A DNA stretch of 64,000 nt, taken from the NCBI GenBank assembly GCA_002794775.1, contig NBAY01000124.1:1-64000 (forward strand), read 5' to 3'. Under the pieces are notes generated by a model. The model searched no databases, was not told the DNA's origin, and worked only from the letters and a program-made list of their open reading frames with translations. The stretch's first letter is position 1; the number at the start of each line of letters is the position of its first letter. Below are positions 47,201 through 58,037 of this stretch, piece by piece. Both the position numbers and the translations under genes were made by a program. Origin of the DNA: Porodaedalea pini. Taxonomy: Eukaryota; Basidiomycota; Agaricomycetes; Hymenochaetales; Hymenochaetaceae.

Positions 47201-47815
47201 GCTAAGGACAACCTAGTCAAGGCAGCAGAGGACATGAAGCACTACCATGACCGGACAGCAGGAGTTTCGGTGGAGTACAAGGCTGGAGACAAGGTCTTCC
47301 TTGACGGGCGAAACATCAGTACGGACTCGCCGACAAAGAAACTCGCAGACAAATGGTACGGCCCCTTTGACGTCGTCGACAAGATAGGAGCGAGCGCGTA
47401 CAAGCTCAAACTCCCGAAGTGATGGAAAAAGGTCCACCCTGTCTTCAACGAAGCCCTATTGAAACCCGCCGTCGAACCGTCCTTTGAAAGCCAGAAGCAA
47501 CCGCCGCCGCCGCCACCAGACATCGTCGACAACGAGGAGGAGTACGAACTCGAGGAAGTCTTAGACTCACGTCTACACCGAGGGAAACTACAGTACCTTG
47601 TCAAGTGGGTTGGCTACAATGAACCTACTTGGCAGCCTGAGACGGACTTCGGCGAGAATGCGAAGGAGGCGATCGCTGAGTTCTACCTCAAACATCCCGG
47701 TGCACCTCGGAAACTCGACATCCCTCGTCAACAACTCCGTCCACTCTTCGTCGACACCGAGCCTGACGACCGCGATCATGGTTGGTCGGGACGCCCAACC
47801 TTGAAGGGGGGGTAA
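44184..47815 (+). pseudogene. pol: Gypsy-2 Pol (PR-RT-RH-IN-chromodomain), one nonsense codon
   Basis: One frame from the gag overlap to the stop at 47813-47815, interrupted only by TGA at 47420-47422 (Gypsy-1 has Arg there). Motifs: protease ALVDSGCTGS; RT with intact YLDD (45421-45435) and FGLCNAPATFQ; RNase H (VEADSSNFALGG); integrase zinc region (HDSVLAGH ... CDRCQ) and DDE core (IIHDRGTQFD, HPQTDGQTE); C-terminal chromodomain (EEYELEEVLDSR, VKWVGYNEPTWQPE). The TGA lies between integrase core and chromodomain, so RT and integrase catalysis could still be encoded while chromatin targeting is lost. Confidence 0.93.
47803..47812 (+). other. Gypsy-2 polypurine tract
   Basis: GAAGGGGGGG directly before the pol stop and the 3' LTR; priming site for plus-strand DNA. 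Confidence 0.75.
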
Positions 47816-48228
47816 TGTTAGAACCTGAACTTTCACCTTTTCCTTTATTTTCCCTTTCACCATTTCCTTTATTATATTCGTCCTTTTCATTATATTTACC
47901 CATCTTACACAATCATTCCCACACTGCCTTCATTCGTTCCATTCCCACTCGTTATGTAATGTTAGGTAATATAGTCTCACGGTCGTCGCTATATAAGGTC
48001 TCAGGAATCGCATGAACTCCTTGTTCTGCTTTTCCTCTTACCTCCGCGACGACCTAGGTAAGACTCGTCCCCCTTGTATTAGTTTAGACTTGTATTAATC
48101 CTCTTACCTCCACGACAACCTAGCCTGAGTAAACGTGTCCCGAGTCTACGCTCGAGTATAACACGTCCCAGACGACAGTCAGCCGAGGCCTGCCCAGTCC
48201 GAGTTGTCTCCCGGACTCCCGCCTAACA
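47816..48228 (+). repeat. Gypsy-2 3' LTR
   Basis: 413 bp, nearly identical to 41997-42409. Preceded by the polypurine tract GAAGGGGGGG (47803-47812). Confidence 0.95.
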
Positions 48229-48832
48229 CTGCCAACCTTTTGGCCAAATGGCAGAACCATGTCCTTAATCTTTGACAACATCGCAGCACTGTCACCGCAC
48301 CATACATCTTATACCCACATCGCCAATTACGACCTTTCTTGCGACTCAACCCTGAGAAGCGCATTCCCCACCACCTCCAGTCAAGAGCGGTTGGAATCCT
48401 CCTTAATACTCACGACATGTATGATCGAAACCTGCCAAGCCGATGCCCGGATCCACTCTGTTCTAAACATGACATCTGTCACCTCCTTAATGTCTACCCA
48501 TTCTTTTCACAAGTATGACGCCAATTTTTCCATAAAAAATATCTCCCTCTTTCATTTTCAAATTGGTTCGCACCATCTAACTTCATGCTTCTCATTCAAT
48601 TTGCCTACTTTTCCTTTCGTTGTCCACCCGATGCCATGCCTTACTATTCAGACCTCCCACTAGACCTTATATAAAACAAACTTCCTCTTCACTTAACGAT
48701 CACCCCGCCTACTTTTACGTAGTCATGCATTTAGTCTCCATGAAATTCTCTTTCATTCCTTCTTTCTGTCCCCTTCTTTTATTTTCTTTCTCTTAGTAGT
48801 GCAAATTGTGCAGAGTAGTGCAGCCTTATACA

Positions 48833-48927
48833 ATGATGCACATGTGATGTGCAAGAGAAAGGAAGAAAAACAACAAAATATTCAGCTACTGAGCTGAGCT
48901 CCGAGGTAAATGGATAGCAGACATGTA
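48833..48927. other. Host sliver between LINE-2 and the MITE
   Basis: About 95 bp of original locus: the distal LINE-2 target duplication, then AT-rich DNA ending in the TA (48926-48927) that flanks the MITE. On the minus strand this would be the immediate upstream region of the small gene at 32932-33572. Confidence 0.5.
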
Positions 48928-49188
48928 CCATCATGGACTGGTCCTTGAAACAGCACTTTTAATTTTAATTTTTACACCATTTTTTCACTGATTTTCTTAA
49001 ACAAAAAAAATACTACATTAAAGCTATTTCACTAAGGTCCATCTGTGCAAAATTTTGAGTGAAAAAAGTCAGGAATAAATGAGTTATGAATTGCATACAT
49101 TTTGACTCTAAATCAGCATGTCACCGCTCCTTGAAACACAACTTTCCCATGCTCATCTTTACTCGGAATTTGAGCTATTGCTCTCATG

Positions 49189-49620
49189 TGTCAGAATCTC
49201 GCGTTATCATGACTTGCTCTTACTCATTCTTGACTCATATGATGTGATCACTTTCTCTATTGTTCTCTGTACTAATATTGCATGCTCATGACTTATTCTG
49301 ATGTAACATGACCATCGCACCATATGACACCATCCTCTCTGTAGTCTATATAAACCCCAACTCCTGTAGCCGGATACTTCAGAGTGTTATACTGAAGTAT
49401 CCGTAAGTAGTATTCTACTCTTCACTTCACAGTTGCTTACTTCTTTTGTACAGTGATCTCTGATCACTTAGGTATTTATCTTATACAGAGTGTTATACTG
49501 AAGTATCCTGATCTCTGATCACTTAGACGCTCTCCGGTTGTCTGTTGCTCACACTGCACTTACCGCCTTGCCGCTCTTACAGAGTACCTTGTGGTTATTA
49601 CCCCTGCTGTATCTCTGATA
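49189..49620 (+). repeat. Copia 5' LTR
   Basis: 432 bp, TGTCAGAATC...CTCTGATA. TATATAAA at 49347-49354 is a likely TATA box, followed by a repeated AGAGTGTTATACTGAAGTAT motif. Confidence 0.93.
49347..49354 (+). promoter_or_regulatory. Probable TATA box of the copia LTR
   Basis: TATATAAA in the LTR, 35-70 bp upstream of a repeated motif; conserved in the 3' LTR. Confidence 0.55.
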
Positions 49621-49674
49621 GGTTATGAGCCTTGAGCTCCTCTAGCCTCGTTGCGATTTGCTCACAACCGTTAT

Positions 49675-52600
49675 ATGACCTACGCCCGTCATCGAAAACT
49701 CCTAAAGTATCAGCAGACCTTTGTTCCCAAAACTCGCAGAAGCTTCAGATTCCAAGGACTCCTTGCATGCACCGGTCAACCTATTGAACCTTGGTTTGAT
49801 TGGGCAGAGAATTATATCGCTCAAGGAAGACCTGATACTTTTGCACTAGCTCCATTTAGTCCTATTGAATCGCTCTTCGCAGATATCCCATTGCACGCAA
49901 ACATCACCCACACTGTACACCGACCAGTCATCATCATTATGCCTTCTGCCGATGCTGTTGCCAAGATCTTCACAGACATCCCCAAGCTTGTTGCTAGTGG
50001 TGACAACTATCAAGTATTCGTCAGAAAGATCAAGTTTGCTGCACTATCGTGTGGCGGACGACCCCACCTTACCACAGCTCCACCGGCAGGTAACCAGGAC
50101 CAGTTGGACCTAGACCAAGCGATGCTCAGCGCGATCATGATGAAGCTCCCGGACACAATCTTCATCAAGTACATGGACATCGAAAAGGTACACAACTTAA
50201 TGTCAAAGCTGAAGGCTCAGTTCGACGTGGTCATGGCCACTGCCGAAGCCGTCAGCGAGCGAGAACTATTCACACTCAAATGTCAAGCACCAAACAAGCT
50301 TGACAAGTACCTGGACAAAATGGTCGACATCTGCGATAAACTCACTCGCATGGGAAACACATCTATCAATGACAAAGCCTTTGTCAATGCTCTCACTATG
50401 GGCATCCCCAACGATTTTAACCACGTCGTCACCGCTCGTCAAATGATGAATAAGACCCTCGATGTAACCGACGCTGCCCATGCACCTCACCAAATGACAT
50501 CGACAGAATTACTATCAGACCTTCGTGCAGACTTCCAATGCTACACGCTTACGCATGCAAAGCCAAAGGACACTGAGTCAGCAAACTATGCATCAAGTGG
50601 AAGAGGTCGCAGCGGACATGGAAGAGGCCGTGGACACGGTTGCGGTCGCGGTTGTGGTCATTATGACAACCATGGGGACAGGCAGAACAAAGGAAAGGGA
50701 AAAGAGACAGTCTCAGATGAAGATGCCACCTGCTACAAATGCAGTGGAAAAGGGCATAAATCACCTCAATGTCCCTCGAAGCAGAAATCATACAAGAAAG
50801 CCGATGCAGGATCTGCAGACACAAAGTCACCCGCTCCCGCTCAGCAATCTGGTTCGACATCAGCACCACCTCTGCAATATAAACCAGAGGTGGCGACATC
50901 TGCATACATCGAGGAAATTGTCGAGGATGCATGGCTCGGAGAAGTCATAGACTGCTCTGAATTAGCCAGACAGGGAGAAGCCAAAGCATCGAGCATCTCC
51001 ACTGGACAAGTCGACATATTCGACTCTGGTGCTAGTCGTCATATGACACCCCATCGCAAATGTCTCACAAACTATCAGCCGCAATCCACAGTTAAAACCA
51101 GGATTCGCGCCGCCAACAACCAAACCTTTCAGGCCGTTGGCAAAGGAGACATGATCATCAGGCTGAATCGCCCAGGTGGAATGACCACCATGCGTCTTAA
51201 AGGGGTTCTATACGCTCCTGAAATGCATTCAACGCTCATCTCAGTTCCTAAACTCGACCAGGCCAGTTATACTTGCGCATTCAGAGGAGGCAAACTTGAT
51301 ATCTTCAATCACTCTCAGGACCTTATCGCTGTCATACCCAAACTAGATGGCCTTTACAGGATCTACCATGAGAACGACGCCTCTGCCGCAGCCGTCACAT
51401 CTGCACCCCGCAAAGTCTCGCTGTTCACTCTTCACAAGCAGCTGGGACATATTAACTTCAATTACATCAAGCGGATGATACGAGAAGGAAAGCTGCCAGG
51501 AATCACCTTGGATGACGCCAACGCCACCTCAGACCTGGAATGTGCCGTATGCATGCGAGCCAAAGCACGCTGAGCTGCAGTCTCTACTGCTAGGATTGGA
51601 GACATGTCAGATAGTTTTGGCGACATCATCTACCTTGACGTTTGGGGACCAGCCAGTGTCAGGACAGTGCACAATGCGCGCTATGTCCTTACCATCATCA
51701 ACGATGCTACCCGCTGGCTTGAAATGATCCACATGGGAGTCAAGTCAGAATCCTTCAAAAAATTCATTGGATTTGAAGCCCGTCTGCAACTGCAGCATGG
51801 CGTACACATCAAATGCGTCCACTCGGATCGAGGAGGAGAGTTTCTATCCGATGAAATGAATGCTCACCTCGAACGTCAGGGCATACTTCGATGTCTCACC
51901 GTCCATGATACCCCTGAACACAATGGAGTCGCCGAATGCATACACGGCACTATCTTCAATGGTGTTCGTGCTGTTCTTTTAGCCTCCGGATTGCCAAAAT
52001 GGCTCTGGGGATATGCGCTCGACTACATCGTCCAGATTTATAACCACACTCCACACCGCTCACTTCAATACAAATCACCTTTTGAAGTTCGCTTTGGACA
52101 CGTCCCCGTCAACATTCTCCATGAATGGGGACAGCCGATCTATATTGGCACAAACCTGAACTCGAAGCTGGATGCACGTGCAGTCGAAGGACGATGGGTT
52201 GGTTTTGACAACACCTCTAACGGACACTGCGTCTACTGGACTAAGGAGAAGAAAATCACCATTGAGCGCAATGTCATATTCTCGAAGAAGGAGACTTGTC
52301 TCATCGAGGGGGAGCAAGAGGATTTTGATATCGGACCAGTTGCTGATGACGATGAGACCGAATCTACCCTCATCTCAAAACGACCTCGCTCTTCTAGCCC
52401 AGAATCAGACCAATCTGCCAAACGCTCAAAGTCATCCACATTGGAACCCGGTGAAATATGAGAACCTGTTAATCCACTCATTGTCGAAGGAAAGCGCACT
52501 CGCACACCCAGTCGGAAAATCCATGAATCAGCACAAGTCGTCATGGAGGTTATAAACTCAACGTCACGAAACTGGGAACCGATCATTCACATCATGGATG

Positions 52601-54225
52601 CGATACCTGACTATGAAGCACATTCTGTCGCCCAACTCAAATCTAGAGACCTGCTGTCACTCACAGAGGCTCAGTGCAGCCCTGATTGGCAAAACTGGTA
52701 TGCCGCAATGGAGGATGAAATTAGACGCTTAAATGCATGTAACTCCTGGAGTGTTGTTGACAGACCACAGGACACAAACATTGTTGGCAGTAAGTGGGTA
52801 TACAGGACCAAGCGAAATGCACAGGGAAATGTCACAGGTCACCAAGCTCGTCTAGTTGCACAGGGATTTACCCAGATTGACAGCATCGACTATTACTCAG
52901 ACGACACCTACTCCTCGGTCGTAAACCCCACTGCAACACATATGATTCTCTCAATGGCCACACAACATGGCTGGGAAGTTCACCAGATTGACGTCAAATC
53001 TGCCTACCTCTATGGAAAGCTGAATGACGATGAACAGATTTTCATGCGACCACCTCCCGGAATTAAGGTTGAAGGCGTATCTGGCGAAAAGGTGCTGAAA
53101 TTGAAGGTAGCTCTCTATGGGTTAAAGCAGGCAGGACAACGCTGGTACATGGTTCTTCGCGACATGCTAAATGAACTTGGATTCACTCGCTCAGAGCTGA
53201 ACCATGCCGTTTTCTACCGTCACCATCCAAAAGAGGAAATCACTCTTCTGGCCGCACATGTCGACGACATCACTATTGTCTCATCCAAACTGCATCTCCT
53301 TGAGGAAACCAAAAAGTGCATCACCAGCAAGCTTGAGATTGTCGACTCAGGACCTATAAACTGGCTTCTGGGAATAGAAATTACTCGTGATTGGAACACA
53401 GGAACCATCGCAATGTCACAAAGGTCTTACCTGGAGTCGATCATCGAGCACTACGGCTTCAGAGATGCAAAAGCTTGTGCAGTACCCATGGACACAAATC
53501 ACACCTACTCGTCAGACCAGGGCCCTGCCACTCTAGAAGAAATTTGCGAAATGAATCGCAAACCCTATAGGCAGGCCCTTGGCGCTCTACAATATGCCGC
53601 CATCAATACACATCCTGATATCCAGTACGCTGTCAACCAGCTCGCCCGATTCTGTGAAACCCCTGGACTTGTCCACTGGAATGGCGTGAAGCAGATATTC
53701 CAGTACCTCATAGGCATGCTGGACTGGAAACTCATCTTGGGATGTTCACCCGACGAAAGCTTTGTGGGTTACTCAGACACCGATGGCATGAGCACAGAAG
53801 GTCGCAGAGCTATCTCAGGATATGCATTCTTCCTAAATGGATCAGCAATATCCTGGAAGTCTAAGTGCCAAACTCGCGTCGCACTCTCCACCACTGAAGC
53901 TGAATACTATGCGCTGACATATGCCACAAAGGAAGCACTTTGGATACGTTCATTTGCAATGGAGGTATTCGGTTTGAAACCATTTGCAGTACCTCTCCTC
54001 TCAGACAACCAAGGTGCGATCGCACTTGCGAAGGATGATAAATTCCAAGCACGCACCAAACACATTGACATTGAATTCCACTTCATTCGTCAGGAGATCA
54101 AGGAAGGACACGTCACACTCTCTTTCTGTCCAACGGAAGATATGTTGGCAGACACGCTCACAAAAGCCCTTCCGTCTATGAAGGCCAAACACTTTGCTGC
54201 ATCTTTTGGACTATCGCATGTTTGA
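49675..54225 (+). pseudogene. Copia Gag-Pol polyprotein, two nonsense codons
   Basis: A single frame of about 1515 codons from ATG 49675 to TGA 54223-54225. Order: Gag with Gly/Arg-rich patch and zinc knuckle CYKCSGKGHKSPQC; protease DSGASRHMT; GAG-pre-integrase HKQLGH...CAVC; integrase core (LDVWGP, HSDRGGEF, PEHNGVAE); RT (WVYRTKRNAQG, VDVKSAY-type QIDVKSAYL, YGLKQAGQRW, HVDD at the active site); RNase H (STTEAEYYAL, DNQGAIALAK). The integrase-before-RT order defines Ty1/copia. TGA at 51571-51573 and 52459-52461 are the only breaks; the flanking residues show the frame resumes unchanged. Confidence 0.94.
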
Positions 54226-54232
54226 GGGGGAG

Positions 54233-54664
54233 TGTTGGAATCTCGCGTTATCATGACTTGCTCTTACTCATTCTTGACTCATATGATGTGATCACTTTCT
54301 CTATTGTTCTCTGTACTAATATTGCATGCTCATGACTTATTCTGATGTAACATGACCATCGCACCATATGACACCATCCTCTCTGTAGTCTATATAAACC
54401 CCAACTCCTGTAGCCGGATACTTCAGAGTGTTATACTGAAGTATCCGTAAGTAGTATTCTACTCTTCACTTCACAGTTGCTTACTTCTTTTGTACAGTGA
54501 TCTCTGATCACTTAGGTATTTATCTTATACAGAGTGTTATACTGAAGTATCCTGATCTCTGATCACTTAGACGCTCTCCGGTTGTCTGTTGCTCACACTG
54601 CACTTACCGCCTTGCCACTCTTACAGAGTACCTTGTGGTTATTACCCCTGCTGTATCTCTGATA
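54233..54664 (+). repeat. Copia 3' LTR
   Basis: 432 bp, TGTTGGAATC...CTCTGATA, followed by TCATG. Preceded by the polypurine tract TTTGAGGGGGAG, within which the pol stop codon lies. Confidence 0.93.
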
Positions 54665-55217
54665 TCATGTATTATTAATTTTCTATGTAGAGTATTCTAG
54701 AATAGTCTATTATTTACTGCTGTCAATAAGTATTACACACATTATTTTATTAGCATGAGCTATGTGGTAGAAGTGAGCAAGTTCAAGATGAGCTGCATAA
54801 GACATGACACGGAAAGGGATGTGACATAAGTGTGACGCTTCAAAAAAGCGCTACACAACTTTCCTGAATTTCTACACAACTCAATTTTTATCCATTTGAC
54901 ATGAAATTTTGCAGACACATTCAATATACTGCTTAAAAAATGATATTGTTTTTTGTTCCAGCTAAAATGCAGGTTTTATGAATGAATAGAGCCAACAACA
55001 TTCTGAACCACTCAATTCTAGTACCTTCTCACACCCATTTTACCCATAACTTTCTCAAATTCAAACCATTTTTCACGGTTTTTTTTTTCTAAATAGCATA
55101 ATTATATGAGTAGACTGTTTTTATGCATTAATTTGAGCTGAGGAATATGTTGTTGAGCCAAATTAAATGGGGTGTCTCAAGGAGTGGGGGTGTTTCAAGG
55201 ACCGGTCCATGACGGTA

Positions 55218-55233
55218 TATGTAAACTAGGTGT
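55218..55233. other. Sliver of original DNA between the MITE and the foldback element
   Basis: Only 16 bp separate the MITE from foldback copy 2. Confidence 0.5.
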
Positions 55234-56088
55234 TTACAGCCATTTTCATAAGTCCTGCGACACGTGCATGTCACGTGAAGTGAGCCGCATCAGAGCCAAA
55301 ATGTCGAAAAATTAGAATGAATGCCTATTTTCTCTGTGAATTCTGCACAGTACCTGCTCATTAAGTACTCAAAAAAAAGGCATGGTTCTCAGGAGAAGAA
55401 ATATGTAAAATAGGGAGCAATAAATTGACTGTGTAGGTGGGTGGAGATCAAACAAGTGCAGCTGGTCTGTTCTCTCACCCATTTCCACTGAGATTCAAAA
55501 ATTATGGCTCCCCTACATCTACCTATAAAATTCTTTCCTGTATCTGTAAATTAAGTATATGACTATATCAACATCTCCTGCAAGTTTGAAGCCAATCCAT
55601 TCAGTATTCATGGTGCAGCAGCAAGATTTGTGTTCCACTTCAAGCTCTTTCCACCCTCCTTTTCTCACAACAGGTCTTGCAGAGTAGAACACAAATCTTG
55701 CTGCTGGACCATGAATACTGAATGGATTAGCTTCAAACTTGCAGGAGATGTTGATATAGTCATATACTTAATTTACAGATACAGGAAAGAATTTTATAGG
55801 TAGATGTAGGGGAGCCATAATTTTTGAATCTCGGTGGAAATGGGTGAGAGAACAGACTAGCTGCACTTGTTTGATCTCCACCCACCTACACAGTCAATTT
55901 ATTGCTCCATATTTTACATATTTCTTCTCCTGAGAACCGTGCCCTTTTTTTGAGTACTTAATGAGCAGGTACTGTGCAGAATTCACAGAGAAAATAGGCA
56001 TTCATTCTAATTTTTCGACACTTTGGCTCTGACGCGGCTCACTTCACGTGACATGCACGTGTCGCAGGACTTATGAAAAAGGCTGTAA
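55234..56088. mobile_element. Foldback (long inverted repeat) element, copy 2
   Basis: 855 bp, the same length as copy 1 (19033-19887), with TTACAGCC...GGCTGTAA ends. The central spacer is the reverse complement of that in copy 1, so the two copies sit in opposite orientation. A long perfect stem would form in any transcript crossing it. Confidence 0.92.
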
Positions 56089-56470
56089 TTCTGTACTGTA
56101 AAAAAACAGGTGTAAAATGATAAGAAAAAGCGTGAAAGCGAGAACCGGCTTTAATAATGAATTCAAAAATCAGCTGCCTAGACAAATTTCTGCAAATAAA
56201 TTAAATCTACGTAACTGAGCTACGGTCATCGGCACATTTGTTTCTTATACTATCTGGCCCTCAATTCGTCTAGATCAGAATTTATCAGTTAAGTATATTT
56301 ATACCTACTCCAAGCTGGGGTAACAAAGCCTGAAATGCAGCTGCAGTGAGTACTGGCGTAACACCATTATATACACATTTCTTTCGCAAATGGGTTGACT
56401 CTTCGCAGGCTAAATCGATTTACGCTGAGATGCATTAATATTGTTGTTCTACAGGGATACTACACGCGTC
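56089..56470. other. 3' flank of the O-methyltransferase gene
   Basis: No gene seen. Presumably the 3' UTR and terminator of the minus-strand gene ending at 56471. Confidence 0.45.
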
Positions 56471-58037
56471 TCATGCAATTGGTATAGCCTCGATGATAGA
56501 ATCGGCGGATCGCATTGCATGCACTCTAGTGACCAAGAGTCCAGCCTCCTTCACCAATCGAACCAGTTCTCCTTCTGTGCGCGTCATTCCGTTGTTGAGT
56601 GCAAGGAGCTGCATATTGGTTGTTCGGACAAAACGCGAGCTTGTTGGCTGAAGAAGCATTTCACACAGTAAGAGCTTGGGAGAGCCTGTGGTGGAAGGTC
56701 CAGCTAGCATGGCTGCGCGGACGTTGCGCAGGATGGCAACGACTTGCTCATCCGTCCAGTCGTGCAGGACATGTCGAATGAGATACGTTGGTTGGCCCTG
56801 TGGAATTCCTGTCTCCTCCAAAGTCGACGCAAGGAAATCTCCGGAAACGAAAGAGACTCGGGCCTGAGCGGCAAGCGTCTGCGAGCTCCAAACCTAGAGC
56901 TCATAGATGAGCATATGCCACGGAAGTTTGAGTGATGCACTCAATAATTACCTTCTTTGCATTCTCGACTGTTTCAGGTATATCAAAGATGACAAATTTC
57001 GGGGTGCTCTCGGAGTAAGCCTTCAGCAAGGCCATTTCCAAAGAGCCGATTCCGCCTCCGATGTCGACAACCGGGGAAACTAGCTTACTCCACTCAAAGT
57101 CTGATAGACTCGTTAAAGACATGCAATTGTCAACGCGGGATCTAGTAACGATGCAACTCACCAACTACGACGTTTCCATTTGCCATGCCATGAAGCTGTT
57201 GCATTGCTTTCCCCATACGCTTCCCGCGCCAGGCCTGTTCTGGATTGGCCATCCATTCAAAAACGGGTCCCTGAAAACTGAAAGCCAAGTTGACTGCAGG
57301 GGTTCTTTTCTTTGTTCCCTGCTCCGAAACCTTGCCATCCACAGCGCCAGACGTTGCAGCCTCAAGCAAATACGACGTAGATTTAAAGCCCTCGTCACAT
57401 CTGCTCAGCTCATATCTTCAGAGACCGAGGAATAATTTCGATTTTTTACACGTACATAAATCCAATCGCCTCCTTTAATGTCTCGTTGTGACCAGAACGA
57501 AGGACATAAGACATCGCGTTGTTTTTATATGATTGAGCCCCGAAGTTGTCGACTCCCTCGAAATAGCCGTGTGCAAGTAAACAATTCATAGTAATATCTA
57601 CGCAGAGTCAGCTGCGCCTCTAAACTCGCATAACGTTTTTGCTACTCACGCAAGTAGTGAATATCGACGCCTGTGCTCTTGCTAATCTCAGAAAGCGACA
57701 TAGTATCATCCCCTATGATATCTGCAACACCCAGTTCCGTAATGAAACGGAGAGCGGAACTTTCTTGGCATGATTCTGTTTTATAGCCGCACAAACTTAT
57801 AAATGTTTTTGATGTGAATTTAAGAGAGAATGACGCACCGGCAAGAACGACAGTATATTCAAGTGGGCCCATAACGTCCCGCCTCAGTTCGTCGCAGAGC
57901 TGCACGATGCGATTCCTTTTATCATATGCATCTTTTGAAGTAGCTGATATATTCTCGGACTCCGAGTCAGGCTGATAGACAGACTTTACCAGCTCCAAAA
58001 GTCGTTCCGCTAGCGCGACGGGTGATTGGGAAGACAT
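56471..58037 (-). CDS. SAM-dependent O-methyltransferase (COMT class)
   Basis: Six exons (56471-56893, 56952-57100, 57162-57400, 57456-57597, 57650-57775, 57839-58037), all GT-AG, 1278 nt, 425 residues, no stop. The N-terminal half is the helical dimerisation part (ALRFITELGVADII, LSEISKSTGV as a winged-helix-like segment). The Rossmann core has VVDIGGGIGS (~246) for SAM binding; LIRHVLHDWTDEQ (~327) carries the likely catalytic His-Asp pair. This class methylates phenolic or other hydroxyl groups of secondary metabolites. It is co-oriented with the NRPS-like gene and, once transposons are subtracted, about 1.5 kb upstream of it, so tailoring of that product is a reasonable inference. Confidence 0.9.

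Larger units (their letters stand above)
41997..48228 (+). mobile_element. Gypsy-2: near-intact chromodomain LTR retrotransposon
   Basis: 6232 bp with two 413-bp LTRs differing at about four positions, all CpG-type transitions, so a recent insertion. Flanks are CCGCC (41992-41996) and CTGCC (48229-48233), a 5-bp duplication with one C-to-T change. Inserted in LINE-2 RNase H/C-terminal region. Only one inactivating lesion was found in pol (TGA at 47420-47422). Confidence 0.95.
37604..48664 (+). pseudogene. LINE-2 ORF2 (endonuclease-RT-RNase H), split twice
   Basis: Endonuclease from 37604 (ICLQEIP, WNVYNSP, VGDFNRHSALWSD, SDHLPIVF), RT (GSPLSPLIS, then YMDN where LINE-1 has YMDD, near 40690), RNase H (FTDGSV, EEQQAL, ATDSAN, LPSHMGLPGNSHADQL). 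After Gypsy-2 the C-terminal domain resumes at 48234 and ends at about 48664. Lesions: TAA 38108-38110, a C8-tract frameshift near 38347, TGA 39534, 39549, 41001 and 41592 (first bases), a 998-bp insert at 38393-39390 and Gypsy-2 at 41997-48228. Each insert can be removed to rejoin the frame. Confidence 0.9.
33573..48832 (+). mobile_element. LINE-2: second Tad1/I-like element, carrying three later insertions
   Basis: Same family as LINE-1, plus strand. The 5' end begins at TTAACCTCTTACCACCGTGG and the 3' end is TTATACA at 48826-48832. Imperfect 11-bp duplications flank it (ATGATGCGCAC at 33562-33572, ATGATGCACAT at 48833-48843; two transitions). It is interrupted at 35044-36769, 38393-39390 and 41997-48228. 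Without these it is about 6.3 kb. Its RT motif is YMDN, so it is dead. Confidence 0.9.
49189..54664 (+). mobile_element. Ty1/copia retrotransposon, nearly intact
   Basis: 5476 bp with two 432-bp LTRs and a perfect 5-bp duplication TCATG (49184-49188 and 54665-54669). One polyprotein frame with only two TGA codons. LTRs differ at about three positions, so a young insertion. LTRs end in TA rather than CA. Confidence 0.95.
48928..55215. mobile_element. ~0.8-kb TA-flanked TIR element (MITE), split by copia
   Basis: Terminal inverted repeats beginning CCRTCATGGACYGGTCCTTG, with TA on each side (48926-48927 and 55216-55217). Removing the copia element and one TCATG leaves about 807 bp without a coding frame. 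AT-rich interior. Confidence 0.82.
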
